This document shows positions 1 through 5,423 of a stretch of DNA of 6,699 nucleotides, one piece after another. Under the pieces are notes generated by a model. It had not been told where the DNA came from, did no database searches, and saw only the letters and a list, made by a program, of their open reading frames with translations. Origin of the DNA: CAZKTO01 sp964555685. Its GTDB lineage: Bacteria > Chloroflexota > Dehalococcoidia > SHYB01. The translations under genes were made by a program, and so were the position numbers. Position 1 is the first letter of the stretch; each line of letters starts with the position of its first letter. The stretch is taken from positions 1 through 6,699 of the forward strand of contig CAZKTO010000092.1 of NCBI GenBank assembly GCA_964555685.1, read 5' to 3'.

Positions 1-84
1 ACAGTGACCCTTGGCGAGCCTTCTTGTTGTGCGGCCAAGTTTTCACGGGCCCCAGTTGTGCTAACCCGGCACGGGATATGACCG
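1..84. other. Upstream edge without an assignable gene
   Basis: No recognisable gene lies here. Frame 1 is open from the window edge to a TGA at 79-81 and could be the last 26 codons of an upstream gene, but those residues resemble nothing I know. Frame 2 stops at 5-7 and frame 3 at 63-65. The final bases carry the weak Shine-Dalgarno of the next gene (GGGA, 73-76). I see no convincing promoter. Confidence 0.4.
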
Positions 85-456
85 ATGGGACGTCGTGGCC
101 CGCTGCCGATGGACCCGGAGCTTCGGGCCGTCCGAGGGGGACGGGTACGACCGCGCCGCTGGGCCTCCTCCGAAGCGGTGCAGGCGTTGATCGCCCGGGC
201 TCAGCACTACGAGGCGGTGGCGAAGCGCTTGATCGACCAGGGCGCCAAGGCGAAGCGCGTGAAGTCCCGGAGCAACGGGCCCCAGATGGACCCGCGGTTC
301 GCGGCGGGGCTCAAGCTCCACCAGGCGGCCGATGACATCTGGGACCGGCTCTACCGGCTCGCGCCGGCGGAAGGCCAGCCGCCCGACAAGGACTCGCCGG
401 CCACGGCACCCGACACCCTCGAGGCTTTCCGACGGAAGCGCCATGACGCGCCCTGA
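85..456 (+). CDS. terS: Phage terminase small subunit, P27 family (short form)
   Basis: The small terminase subunit recognises phage DNA and loads the TerL motor for headful or cos packaging. The 123-residue product opens with MGRRGP, the hallmark start of P27-family (Terminase_4) proteins. A basic stretch follows (about residues 14-25), then a helix (about 29-52, SSEAVQALIARAQHYEAVAK), a loop with NGPQMDPRF (about 64-73, matching the family's NG..Q.NP segment), and a final amphipathic helix (about 74-93) with a polar, Pro-rich tail. The helical block that usually precedes the YxxA helix, containing a conserved Trp, seems to be absent, so this is a compact member. The ATG at 85 has GGGA 8 nt upstream; an ATG at 78 is out of frame. 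The end overlaps terL by 14 nt, and a small subunit directly before TerL is the standard phage order. The family call rests on the N-terminal motif, the NGPQ segment and this position. Confidence 0.85.
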   Translation: MGRRGPLPMDPELRAVRGGRVRPRRWASSEAVQALIARAQHYEAVAKRLIDQGAKAKRVKSRSNGPQMDPRFAAGLKLHQAADDIWDRLYRLAPAEGQPPDKDSPATAPDTLEAFRRKRHDAP

Positions 457-2254
457 CCACCCGGTCACTACCTACGCCCGGGCTGTCGAGGCCGGCACCA
501 TAGTGGCGGGCCGGCTGGTCCGCCTCGCCTGCGACCGGCACCTCCGGGATCTCCGGGAGCTGCCCGCGCGCGGCTATCGGTTCGACGGCGCCCGGGCCGA
601 CCACGCCATCAGCTTCTTCCCGCAGTACCTCCGCCTCTACGACGCCGGCGACCGGACGGGGGAGCCCTTCCGGCTCGAGCCCTGGCAGCAGTTCATCGTA
701 GGGTCGCTCTTCGGGTGGCTGGCCCCAGATGGGTTCCGGCGGTTCCGGACCGCGTACATCGAGGCCGCGAAGGGGGCGGGGAAGACCCCGCTGCTGGCGG
801 GAATCGGCCTCTACATGCTTACCTGCGATGGGGAGCCAGGGGCTCAGGTCTTCGCCGCCGCCGTGACGCGGGAGCAGGCGCGGATCCTGTTCGACGACGC
901 CAAGACCATGGCGAGCATTTCCCCGGCGCTCCAGGCGGAGATGGTCATCGGGGAGCACAACCTGGCCCACCCGGCGAGCCGGTCCTTCATGCGGCCGGTC
1001 TCCTCCGAGGGGCGTTCCCTGGATGCCAAGCGGGTCCACGCCGCCCTCATCGACGAGATCCACGAGCACCCGACCCCCGTCGTCGTGGACAAGCTGAGCC
1101 TGGGGGTGAAGGGCCGCCGCCAACCGCTCATCTGCGAGATCACGAACTCGGGCTACGACCGCCACTCCGTCTGCTGGCAGCACCACGAGCTCTCCCGGCG
1201 GATCCTCGAGGGGACGGAGGAGAACGAGACGTGGTTCGGCTACGTCTGCGGCCTGGATCCCTGTGAACCCTGCCGGGCCCAGGGCCACGCCATGCCCCAG
1301 GAAGGGTGCCAATCCTGTGACGACTGGCGGGACGAGCGGACCTGGTTGAAGGCGAATCCCAACCTGGATATCTCGGTGACCCGGGACTATCTCCGCCGGT
1401 GCGTGCGGGATGCCACCCAGCTCCCCGCCATGCAGAACCTGGTTCGTCGCCTGAACTTCTGCACCTGGAGCGAATCCATTACGCGCTGGTTCACGGCCGA
1501 GTCGTGGGCGGCCTGCGGGGCGCCGGTCGACCCCGAGGCCCTCAAGGGCCGGCCGTGTGTGGCGGGATTGGACCTGGCGACGACGACGGATCTGGCGGCC
1601 CTGGTGCTGATCGTGCCCGATGATGACTTCTCTGCGGAGGTGGTCGCGCCGGAGGGCGGGGTTGTGGAGGGCGAGGCGGCTCCCGAAGGTGAGGAGGCGC
1701 CGGCGCTGGTCGTCCACGGGAATGTGGACGTCCTGGCCTGGTTCTGGTGCCCCGAGGAGGGAATCATCGCCCGGAGCCGGACCGATCGAGTGCCCTACGA
1801 GCTCTGGAGGGATCAGGGCTTCCTGGAGGCGACCCCGGGCAATGTGATTGATTACCGGAGAATCCGACGGTGCATCGTGGGGCTTCGCGAGGCTGGCTAC
1901 GACATCCGCGAGATTTGCTATGACCAAGCCTTCGCCACCCAGCTCGCGCTCCAGCTCCGGGATGAGGACGGCTTCACCGTCGTTCCCGTCCCTCAAACGT
2001 GCGCGATGCTGAATGACCCATCTCTTGTCTTGGAGGGGCTCGTCCTGGGGCGGCGGCTCCGCCATGGGGGAAATCCTCTCCTCGCTTGGTGCGCGGCCAA
2101 TGTTGTCCCCTTCATGGACAGCGGCGGGCGGAAGCGACCCGACAAGGGTCGGAGCATGGAGCGGATCGACGGGATTTCGGCGCTGGTGACGGGGCTGAAG
2201 CGGCTGGTGGCGACGAGCCAGGCCCAGGCCGGTCGGCTCACGGTGCTTGTATGA
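443..2254 (+). CDS. terL: Phage terminase large subunit (ATPase-nuclease packaging motor)
   Basis: TerL cuts concatemeric phage DNA and drives it into the procapsid through the portal using ATP. The 603-residue protein has an N-terminal ASCE ATPase: LEPWQQF adenine-side motif (about residues 78-84), Walker A from A108 to T115 (KGAGKT, Lys114), Walker B LIDE with D204/E205, and a coupling motif at T234-N235. The C-terminal RuvC/RNase H-like nuclease offers D377 (GLDLA), D494 (CYDQ) and D576 (RIDG) as its metal-binding acids. This is the Terminase_1/HK97 type. Two insertions stand out: paired CxxC motifs (C274, C277, C289, C292) in the linker region, and an acidic low-complexity stretch (about 393-422) inside the nuclease. 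The frame is open from an ATG at 332, but the ATG at 443 is preferred: it has GGAAG upstream, and the 332 start would add an Arg-rich out-of-family segment overlapping terS. The stop overlaps the next start (ATGA). Confidence 0.96.
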   Translation: MTRPDHPVTTYARAVEAGTIVAGRLVRLACDRHLRDLRELPARGYRFDGARADHAISFFPQYLRLYDAGDRTGEPFRLEPWQQFIVGSLFGWLAPDGFRRFRTAYIEAAKGAGKTPLLAGIGLYMLTCDGEPGAQVFAAAVTREQARILFDDAKTMASISPALQAEMVIGEHNLAHPASRSFMRPVSSEGRSLDAKRVHAALIDEIHEHPTPVVVDKLSLGVKGRRQPLICEITNSGYDRHSVCWQHHELSRRILEGTEENETWFGYVCGLDPCEPCRAQGHAMPQEGCQSCDDWRDERTWLKANPNLDISVTRDYLRRCVRDATQLPAMQNLVRRLNFCTWSESITRWFTAESWAACGAPVDPEALKGRPCVAGLDLATTTDLAALVLIVPDDDFSAEVVAPEGGVVEGEAAPEGEEAPALVVHGNVDVLAWFWCPEEGIIARSRTDRVPYELWRDQGFLEATPGNVIDYRRIRRCIVGLREAGYDIREICYDQAFATQLALQLRDEDGFTVVPVPQTCAMLNDPSLVLEGLVLGRRLRHGGNPLLAWCAANVVPFMDSGGRKRPDKGRSMERIDGISALVTGLKRLVATSQAQAGRLTVLV

Positions 2255-2415
2255 AGAACCCGCTGACGCCGGAACGTCTGAACGCCCTGGAGGCGCTCGT
2301 GGGCCTCGCCCTCATCGCCGGCGGCGTGGCCTGGTACTCGGGCCCGGCGGCGCTCATCCTCGTCGGCCTGGTGCTGTTCGGCGCGGCGATCTGGCCTCAC
2401 CTGGGGAGACGCTGA
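2251..2415 (+). CDS. Small two-helix membrane protein between terL and portal
   Basis: I do not recognise this 54-residue protein by name. It has a polar, charged N-terminus (MKNPLTPERL), two hydrophobic segments (about residues 13-29 and 33-48) separated by a tight YSGP turn, and a short basic tail ending in RR. That is a helical hairpin suited to the inner membrane. The start is fixed by an ATGA overlap with the terL stop, and the end overlaps the portal start as TGATG. It has no clear Shine-Dalgarno, so translation probably depends on ribosomes finishing terL. An ATG at 2086 opens the same frame but would overlap terL by 169 nt. Small two-helix proteins of unknown function occur between packaging and portal genes in other phages. 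A holin-like role is possible in principle, but holins usually sit in the lysis cassette, so I assign no function. Confidence 0.75.
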   Translation: MKNPLTPERLNALEALVGLALIAGGVAWYSGPAALILVGLVLFGAAIWPHLGRR

Positions 2416-3998
2416 TGGCGGGACTCTTGACCTCCCTTGTCACGGGACAGCCCATGGGGGCGACCTATGCCCCGTGGGATGACTTCTGGTTCCAGAAGGA
2501 TCCCTTGGGGAGTCGTGTCCACGCCGGCGTGGCCGTGTCGCCCGAGAGCGCCATGAAGCTAAGCGCCGTCTATGCCTGCGTGACCCTCCTGGCGGATGTC
2601 GTGGGCTACCTGCCCTTGATTTATTACCGTCGCCTGGAGGACGAAGGCAAAGAACGCGCCCGCGACCGCAAGCTTTACAAGCTTCTCCATCAGCAGCCCA
2701 ACATCTGGCAAACCGCACCGGAGTGGAAGAAGCTCGGGATGGCATACCTTCTCCACCGCGGGAACTTTTACAATCTCAAGGTCCTAGATTCCGTCGGACG
2801 CCTGAGCCAGCTGATCCCTTTGCATCCCGATCGCGTCCAGGTGACACAGTTGGACACCTACCGCCGAGGCTACCTCTATCGCCCGCCCAAAGGACCCCAG
2901 GTGGCCTTCACCCAGGATGAGATCTCTCACATCATGGGCTATTCCAACGACGGGATCACCGGAATCTCGGTGATCGAGTATGCCCGCGAAACCGTCGGGA
3001 ACGCCCAGGCGCAGCAGGGGTACGCGGGCCGCTACTGGGCGAGCGGGGCCGAGCGGCGGGGGGCCCTGGTTTTTCCCGGCAGCCTGACCAAGACGCAGCG
3101 GGAGGCAAACCGCGACGAGTGGCACAAGACGCACGCGGGCGTGCAGGGCGCCTACAACATCGCCATCCTCGAAGGGGGGCTCAAGTTCGAGCCGATCGGA
3201 ATCAGCGCGCGGGACTCGCAGTATATCGAAATCTACTCGGCCAGCGTGAGCGACATCGCGCGATTCTTCCGCGTCCCGCCCCATATGATCTCGGATGTGG
3301 ATCGGTCCACAAGCTGGGGCACCGGGATCGAGCAGCAGACCATCGGCTTCATCAACTTCACCATGCTCCCCTGGCTCACGGCATTTGAACATGCAATCGG
3401 CCGCGACCTGGTGGATGATGACAATTTCTTCGCCGAGTTTCTCGTCGATGCGCTGCTCCGGGGGGACATGGCGGCGCGCGCCGAGGCCCACGCCAAATAC
3501 ATTATGAACGGCGTGCTCAGCGAGAACGAGGTCCGGCGACAGCTCAACTACAACGCCATCCCCGGCCTGGATCGGCCCCAGCGATCCGCGAACCAGGGGC
3601 GGACGGAGCCAGGTTCTGAGCCATCAGTTCCGCCAGTTCCCCCTCGCCGCCGCATGCCGATGGATGACGACGAGCAGGAAGATGGGGCCGCGCGGGCCCG
3701 GGCGATTGTGCTCGAAGTGGCGGGCCGATTGGTGCGGAAGGAAATCGCGGCGATTCGCAAGTGGTCCCCGCGGTATGCCACGGATCGAGAGGGCTGGATG
3801 CGCTGGGTCGGGGCGTTCTACGGGCAGTACGCCGACGCGCTGACGGAGGCGCTCTTTCTCGATGAACCCGCGGCCCGGCGCTATGGGGCCGCGCACTGCG
3901 CCGAGGTGCTTGAGCGGGGCCTCGAGGCCCTGGACGAATGGGAACGCGACGCGCCGGCGCATCTCGCGCGGCTGGCCTTGGAGGAGGGAGACGGATGA
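2415..3998 (+). CDS. Phage portal protein, HK97 family, with C-terminal extension
   Basis: The portal forms the dodecameric ring at one capsid vertex through which TerL pumps DNA and to which the tail connector attaches. The 527-residue product carries the family's signatures in order: LSAVYACVTLLADVVGYLPL (about residues 49-68), LLHQQPNIWQT (90-100), LLHRGNFYN (112-120), LIPLHPDRV (133-141), ISHIMGYSNDGITGIS (170-185), GVQGAYNIAILEGGLKFEP (about 242-260), IARFFRVPPHMI (281-292) and IEQQTIGF (305-312). The core ends near residue 390. A Pro-rich linker (SEPSVPPVPP, 401-410), an acidic patch (MDDDEQED) and a helical tail (about 425-522) follow, more than the usual portal length. The start at 2415 has GGGGAG at 2403-2408 and overlaps the preceding stop (TGATG). 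The frame is open further upstream, but that would run into terL. The end overlaps the protease start (ATGA). Confidence 0.96.
   Translation: MAGLLTSLVTGQPMGATYAPWDDFWFQKDPLGSRVHAGVAVSPESAMKLSAVYACVTLLADVVGYLPLIYYRRLEDEGKERARDRKLYKLLHQQPNIWQTAPEWKKLGMAYLLHRGNFYNLKVLDSVGRLSQLIPLHPDRVQVTQLDTYRRGYLYRPPKGPQVAFTQDEISHIMGYSNDGITGISVIEYARETVGNAQAQQGYAGRYWASGAERRGALVFPGSLTKTQREANRDEWHKTHAGVQGAYNIAILEGGLKFEPIGISARDSQYIEIYSASVSDIARFFRVPPHMISDVDRSTSWGTGIEQQTIGFINFTMLPWLTAFEHAIGRDLVDDDNFFAEFLVDALLRGDMAARAEAHAKYIMNGVLSENEVRRQLNYNAIPGLDRPQRSANQGRTEPGSEPSVPPVPPRRRMPMDDDEQEDGAARARAIVLEVAGRLVRKEIAAIRKWSPRYATDREGWMRWVGAFYGQYADALTEALFLDEPAARRYGAAHCAEVLERGLEALDEWERDAPAHLARLALEEGDG
3982..3987 (+). promoter_or_regulatory. 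Consensus Shine-Dalgarno of the S49 protease gene
   Basis: AGGAGG lies 7 nt before the ATG at 3995, inside the last portal codons. It decides this start over the earlier in-frame ATG at 3938, and suggests efficient independent initiation as well as coupling through the ATGA overlap. Confidence 0.8.
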
Positions 3999-4939
3999 GC
4001 AAGCGATACGACCGCGTGGCGAAGTTCGTCGAGGACTACCCGTGGGCCATGATTCCCAGCGCCCTCGAGGCGATGCTGGAGGTGATCCAGATCCGCTTGG
4101 AGGGAGGCATCTTCACCGACGAGGAAATCCGGGTACGTGTGGGCGAGGCGCCGCCCCGGCCGGCGGCGCAGGCGGCGGGCTCGGTCCTGATCCTGCCGGT
4201 GTTCGGCGTCCTCGCCCACCGGATGAACCTCTTCACGGCGATGAGCGGAGGGATGTCCACGGAGCAGCTCCGCGGTGCCGTGCTCAAGGCGGTCGAGAAT
4301 CCTGACGTGAGCGCCATCGTCCTGGACGTGGATAGCCCGGGCGGGAGCGTGTTCGGCGTCGAGGAACTCGCGGACACGATCTTCAAGGCCCGGGGTCCGA
4401 AGCCCATCGTGGCGATGGCGAACGCCACGGCCGCCAGCGCCGCCTACTGGATCGCCTCGCAGGCCGACGAGCTGATCGTGACCCCGAGCGGCCAGGTGGG
4501 CAGCATCGGCGTGATCGGGGTGCATCGGGACGTGTCGAAGATGGCGGCGACGATGGGCGTCAAATATACCTTCATCACCGCCGGACGCTTCAAGAACGAG
4601 GGGAGCGAGTTCGAACCCCTGGATGACGAGGCCCGGGCCAACATGCAGCGCCGGGTAGACCAGTATTACGACACCTTCGTCCGCGCCGTGGCGCGAGGCC
4701 GGGATGTCAAGGAGCCGGCCGTCCGGGACGGGTTCGGGGAGGGGCGGATCGTGTCAGCCTGGGATGCCCTGCGGGGGAACATGGTGGACGCCCTGGGGAC
4801 GCTTGATCAGGTGGTCGGGCTTCTGGCTGGCGGACGGAAGCGTGTGGCGGCCAGTCTGGCGGCTGAGGCCCCGCCGGCGATCCCGACGGCCACAGAGGAG
4901 ATCGGCGAACTCCGGCGCCTGCTGGCCGAGCGGACCTGA
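3995..4939 (+). CDS. S49 (SppA/SohB-like) serine protease, head maturation protease
   Basis: This protein is predicted to cleave scaffold or capsid delta domains inside the procapsid. The 314-residue product has the S49 fold. VLILPVFGVLAHR (about residues 64-76) gives the first core strand. AIVLDVDSPGGSVFGVEELA (107-126) carries the conserved SPGG oxyanion-side motif. TAASAAYWIAS (145-155) holds the predicted nucleophile Ser148, and ITAGRFKNEGSEF (194-206) holds the predicted base Lys200. The Ser-Lys spacing of 52 residues equals that of the S147/K199 dyad known for Bacillus subtilis SppA. GQVGSIGVIGVHRDVSKMA (about 166-184) is also typical of the family. There is no signal peptide or transmembrane segment, unlike host SppA, which together with its place between portal and capsid genes argues for a phage maturation protease. 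Lambda gpC is a known S49 head protein. It overlaps the portal stop by ATGA. The short C-terminal tail (about 281-314) leaves no room for a lambda-type internal scaffold. Confidence 0.93.
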   Translation: MSKRYDRVAKFVEDYPWAMIPSALEAMLEVIQIRLEGGIFTDEEIRVRVGEAPPRPAAQAAGSVLILPVFGVLAHRMNLFTAMSGGMSTEQLRGAVLKAVENPDVSAIVLDVDSPGGSVFGVEELADTIFKARGPKPIVAMANATAASAAYWIASQADELIVTPSGQVGSIGVIGVHRDVSKMAATMGVKYTFITAGRFKNEGSEFEPLDDEARANMQRRVDQYYDTFVRAVARGRDVKEPAVRDGFGEGRIVSAWDALRGNMVDALGTLDQVVGLLAGGRKRVAASLAAEAPPAIPTATEEIGELRRLLAERT

Positions 4940-4949
4940 AAAGTAATCC

Positions 4950-5180
4950 ATGGTAGGATCGTTGGCGGCGATGATTGCGCGGGTTTACTTCGAAGAGGGT
5001 GATCGCAAGGGATGGCGAGAAGTGCGGGTTCAAGAGCCTCCGCCAGCAGTTCTCTGTTTCCCATGTGTCCCCCCACCGCCGACTGCCATGGAGCCGAATC
5101 TGACCGTTGATTCAGGCGTATTCGGCCAGTTGCGATTCCGCCTCATTGCTGTTGAACATGGCGTAGCCGTCTATGTGTAA
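4950..5180 (+). CDS. Possible small hypothetical protein upstream of the capsid leader
   Basis: This 76-codon frame begins 10 nt after the protease stop and ends at TAA 5178-5180. The product is unrecognised. A strand-like segment (MIARVYFEEG, residues 8-17) is followed by WREVRVQE, a Pro-rich middle (residues 30-31 and 39-45), and a C-terminal FRLIAVEHGVAVYV that again looks like a strand pair. This reads as a small beta-rich domain rather than random translation. Either ATG 4950 or ATG 4971 (MIARV...) could be the start. Neither has a strong Shine-Dalgarno; only the latter has a G-rich GGCGG just upstream, at a short spacing. Short hypothetical genes between protease and capsid are common in HK97-type modules, and the position could suit a minor head or decoration protein, but nothing in the sequence shows this. 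The DNA is less GC-rich than the neighbouring genes, so it could also be non-coding spacer. Confidence 0.45.
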   Translation: MVGSLAAMIARVYFEEGDRKGWREVRVQEPPPAVLCFPCVPPPPTAMEPNLTVDSGVFGQLRFRLIAVEHGVAVYV

Positions 5181-5236
5181 AGACTATCGCCCTGAAGAAT
5201 CTCTTGACAGGTCCCCACGGGTTCGCCGTATAGTCT
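5181..5236. repeat. Seven-base inverted repeat bracketing the capsid promoter
   Basis: AGACTAT at 5181-5187 is the perfect reverse complement of ATAGTCT at 5230-5236. The right arm covers most of the -10 hexamer, and the left arm lies 16 nt upstream of the -35. The arms are 49 bp apart start to start. It could be a two-site operator that loops over the promoter, or chance. At seven bases the evidence is modest. Confidence 0.35.
5204..5234 (+). promoter_or_regulatory. Sigma70-like promoter for the major capsid gene
   Basis: A perfect -35 box TTGACA (5204-5209) is followed by TATAGT (5229-5234), which matches TATAAT at five of six positions. The spacer is 19 nt, longer than the usual 16-18, which would weaken it or imply help from an activator. 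Transcription would begin near 5241, giving a leader of about 180 nt before the capsid ATG. It lies in the one non-overlapping gap of the module, directly before the gene whose product is needed in hundreds of copies, which supports a real promoter. Its use has not been shown. Confidence 0.65.
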
Positions 5237-5364
5237 AAGCCGTTAGTAGTAGTGGGTCGCCCCTGACACTCCGCGATCCTACGATCGGCGGTGAAGGGGC
5301 GGCTGGCGCAGCAAGACGCACGGCTCCTTCGAGCGCGTGTGAGCTGCTGGCAACCACAAACCAT

Positions 5365-5392
5365 CGTGGTGCCGGGGCTCCCACGCTTTTTT
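5365..5392 (+). terminator. Possible attenuator: hairpin followed by six T's
   Basis: CGTGG (5365-5369) pairs with CCACG (5381-5385), with two further inner G-C pairs (5371-5372 with 5377-5378). One base later comes TTTTTT (5387-5392). This is the outline of an intrinsic terminator inside the capsid leader. The stem is short and interrupted, and it competes with hairpins III and IV for the same bases, so termination would be conditional at most. Confidence 0.3.
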
Positions 5393-5393
5393 C

Positions 5394-5423
5394 ATGCCCG
5401 GCACCAGAGGAGAACGGGCATGA
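5394..5423 (+). other. Nine-codon upstream ORF overlapping the capsid start
   Basis: ATG at 5394 reads MPGTRGERA and stops at TGA 5421-5423, giving an ATGA overlap with the capsid ATG at 5420. It has no Shine-Dalgarno of its own (the upstream bases are the T tract) and may be chance. Its codons cover the 3' arm of hairpin IV and the capsid Shine-Dalgarno. Confidence 0.2.
5407..5412 (+). promoter_or_regulatory. Shine-Dalgarno of the major capsid gene
   Basis: GAGGAG sits 7 nt before ATG 5420 and fixes that start. The same frame is open back to 5267 with a GTG at 5291, but the upstream codons give an Arg-rich, unconvincing peptide and no comparable ribosome site. The SD begins two bases after the foot of hairpin IV, so that fold could influence its access. 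Confidence 0.8.

Larger units (their letters stand above)
5241..5419 (+). promoter_or_regulatory. Structured 5' leader of the capsid mRNA (candidate cis-regulatory RNA)
   Basis: The region contains almost back-to-back hairpins. Hairpin I (5256-5303): outer stem 5256-5264 with 5295-5303 including one G-U pair, inner stem CCGC/GCGG plus GATC/GATC closed by a CTAC loop. Hairpin II (5308-5347): GCAGC/GCTGC base, an internal loop with facing GA dinucleotides (5315-5316 and 5341-5342), and an inner stem closed by CTTC. Hairpin III (5349-5373): GGC-A-ACCAC with GTGGT-GCC, an eight-base loop and one bulged A. Hairpin IV (5368-5405): GGTGCCGGG with CCCGGCACC, nine perfect pairs ending just before the Shine-Dalgarno. 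III and IV share 5368-5373 and exclude each other. This density of pairing and the switch-like overlap suggest regulation of capsid expression by RNA folding. The ligand or trigger, if any, is unknown. The pairings were read by eye, not computed. Confidence 0.55.

Noticed and set aside
332..442. Extended TerL start at ATG 332
   Set aside because: The added 37 residues are Arg/Thr/Ser-rich, unlike any terminase N-terminus, and arise from the second frame of terS. The ATG at 443 fits the phage-typical short overlap.
311..2065. 584-codon open frame on the minus strand opposite terL
   Set aside because: It is the mirror of a GC-rich, third-position-biased gene. Its product is Gly/Pro/Arg/Leu-rich with no recognisable motif, while the + strand holds a complete terminase with all its catalytic motifs.
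5143..5364. Minus-strand 73-codon ORF across the promoter and leader
   Set aside because: It covers the promoter and structured leader, its product is Arg/Cys-rich and unrecognisable, and it would run against the whole module.
5219..5372. tRNA, tmRNA or group I intron in the gap before the capsid gene
   Set aside because: GGTTCG (5220-5225) and a TATAGTC string resemble T-loop or intron core fragments, but no acceptor/anticodon cloverleaf and no ordered P-Q-R-S intron elements can be assembled around them.
5291..5419. In-frame N-terminal extension of the capsid protein from GTG 5291
   Set aside because: The 43 extra codons give an Arg-rich peptide with no domain character. There is no good ribosome site at 5291, while ATG 5420 has GAGGAG at ideal spacing and starts directly with the delta-domain helix.
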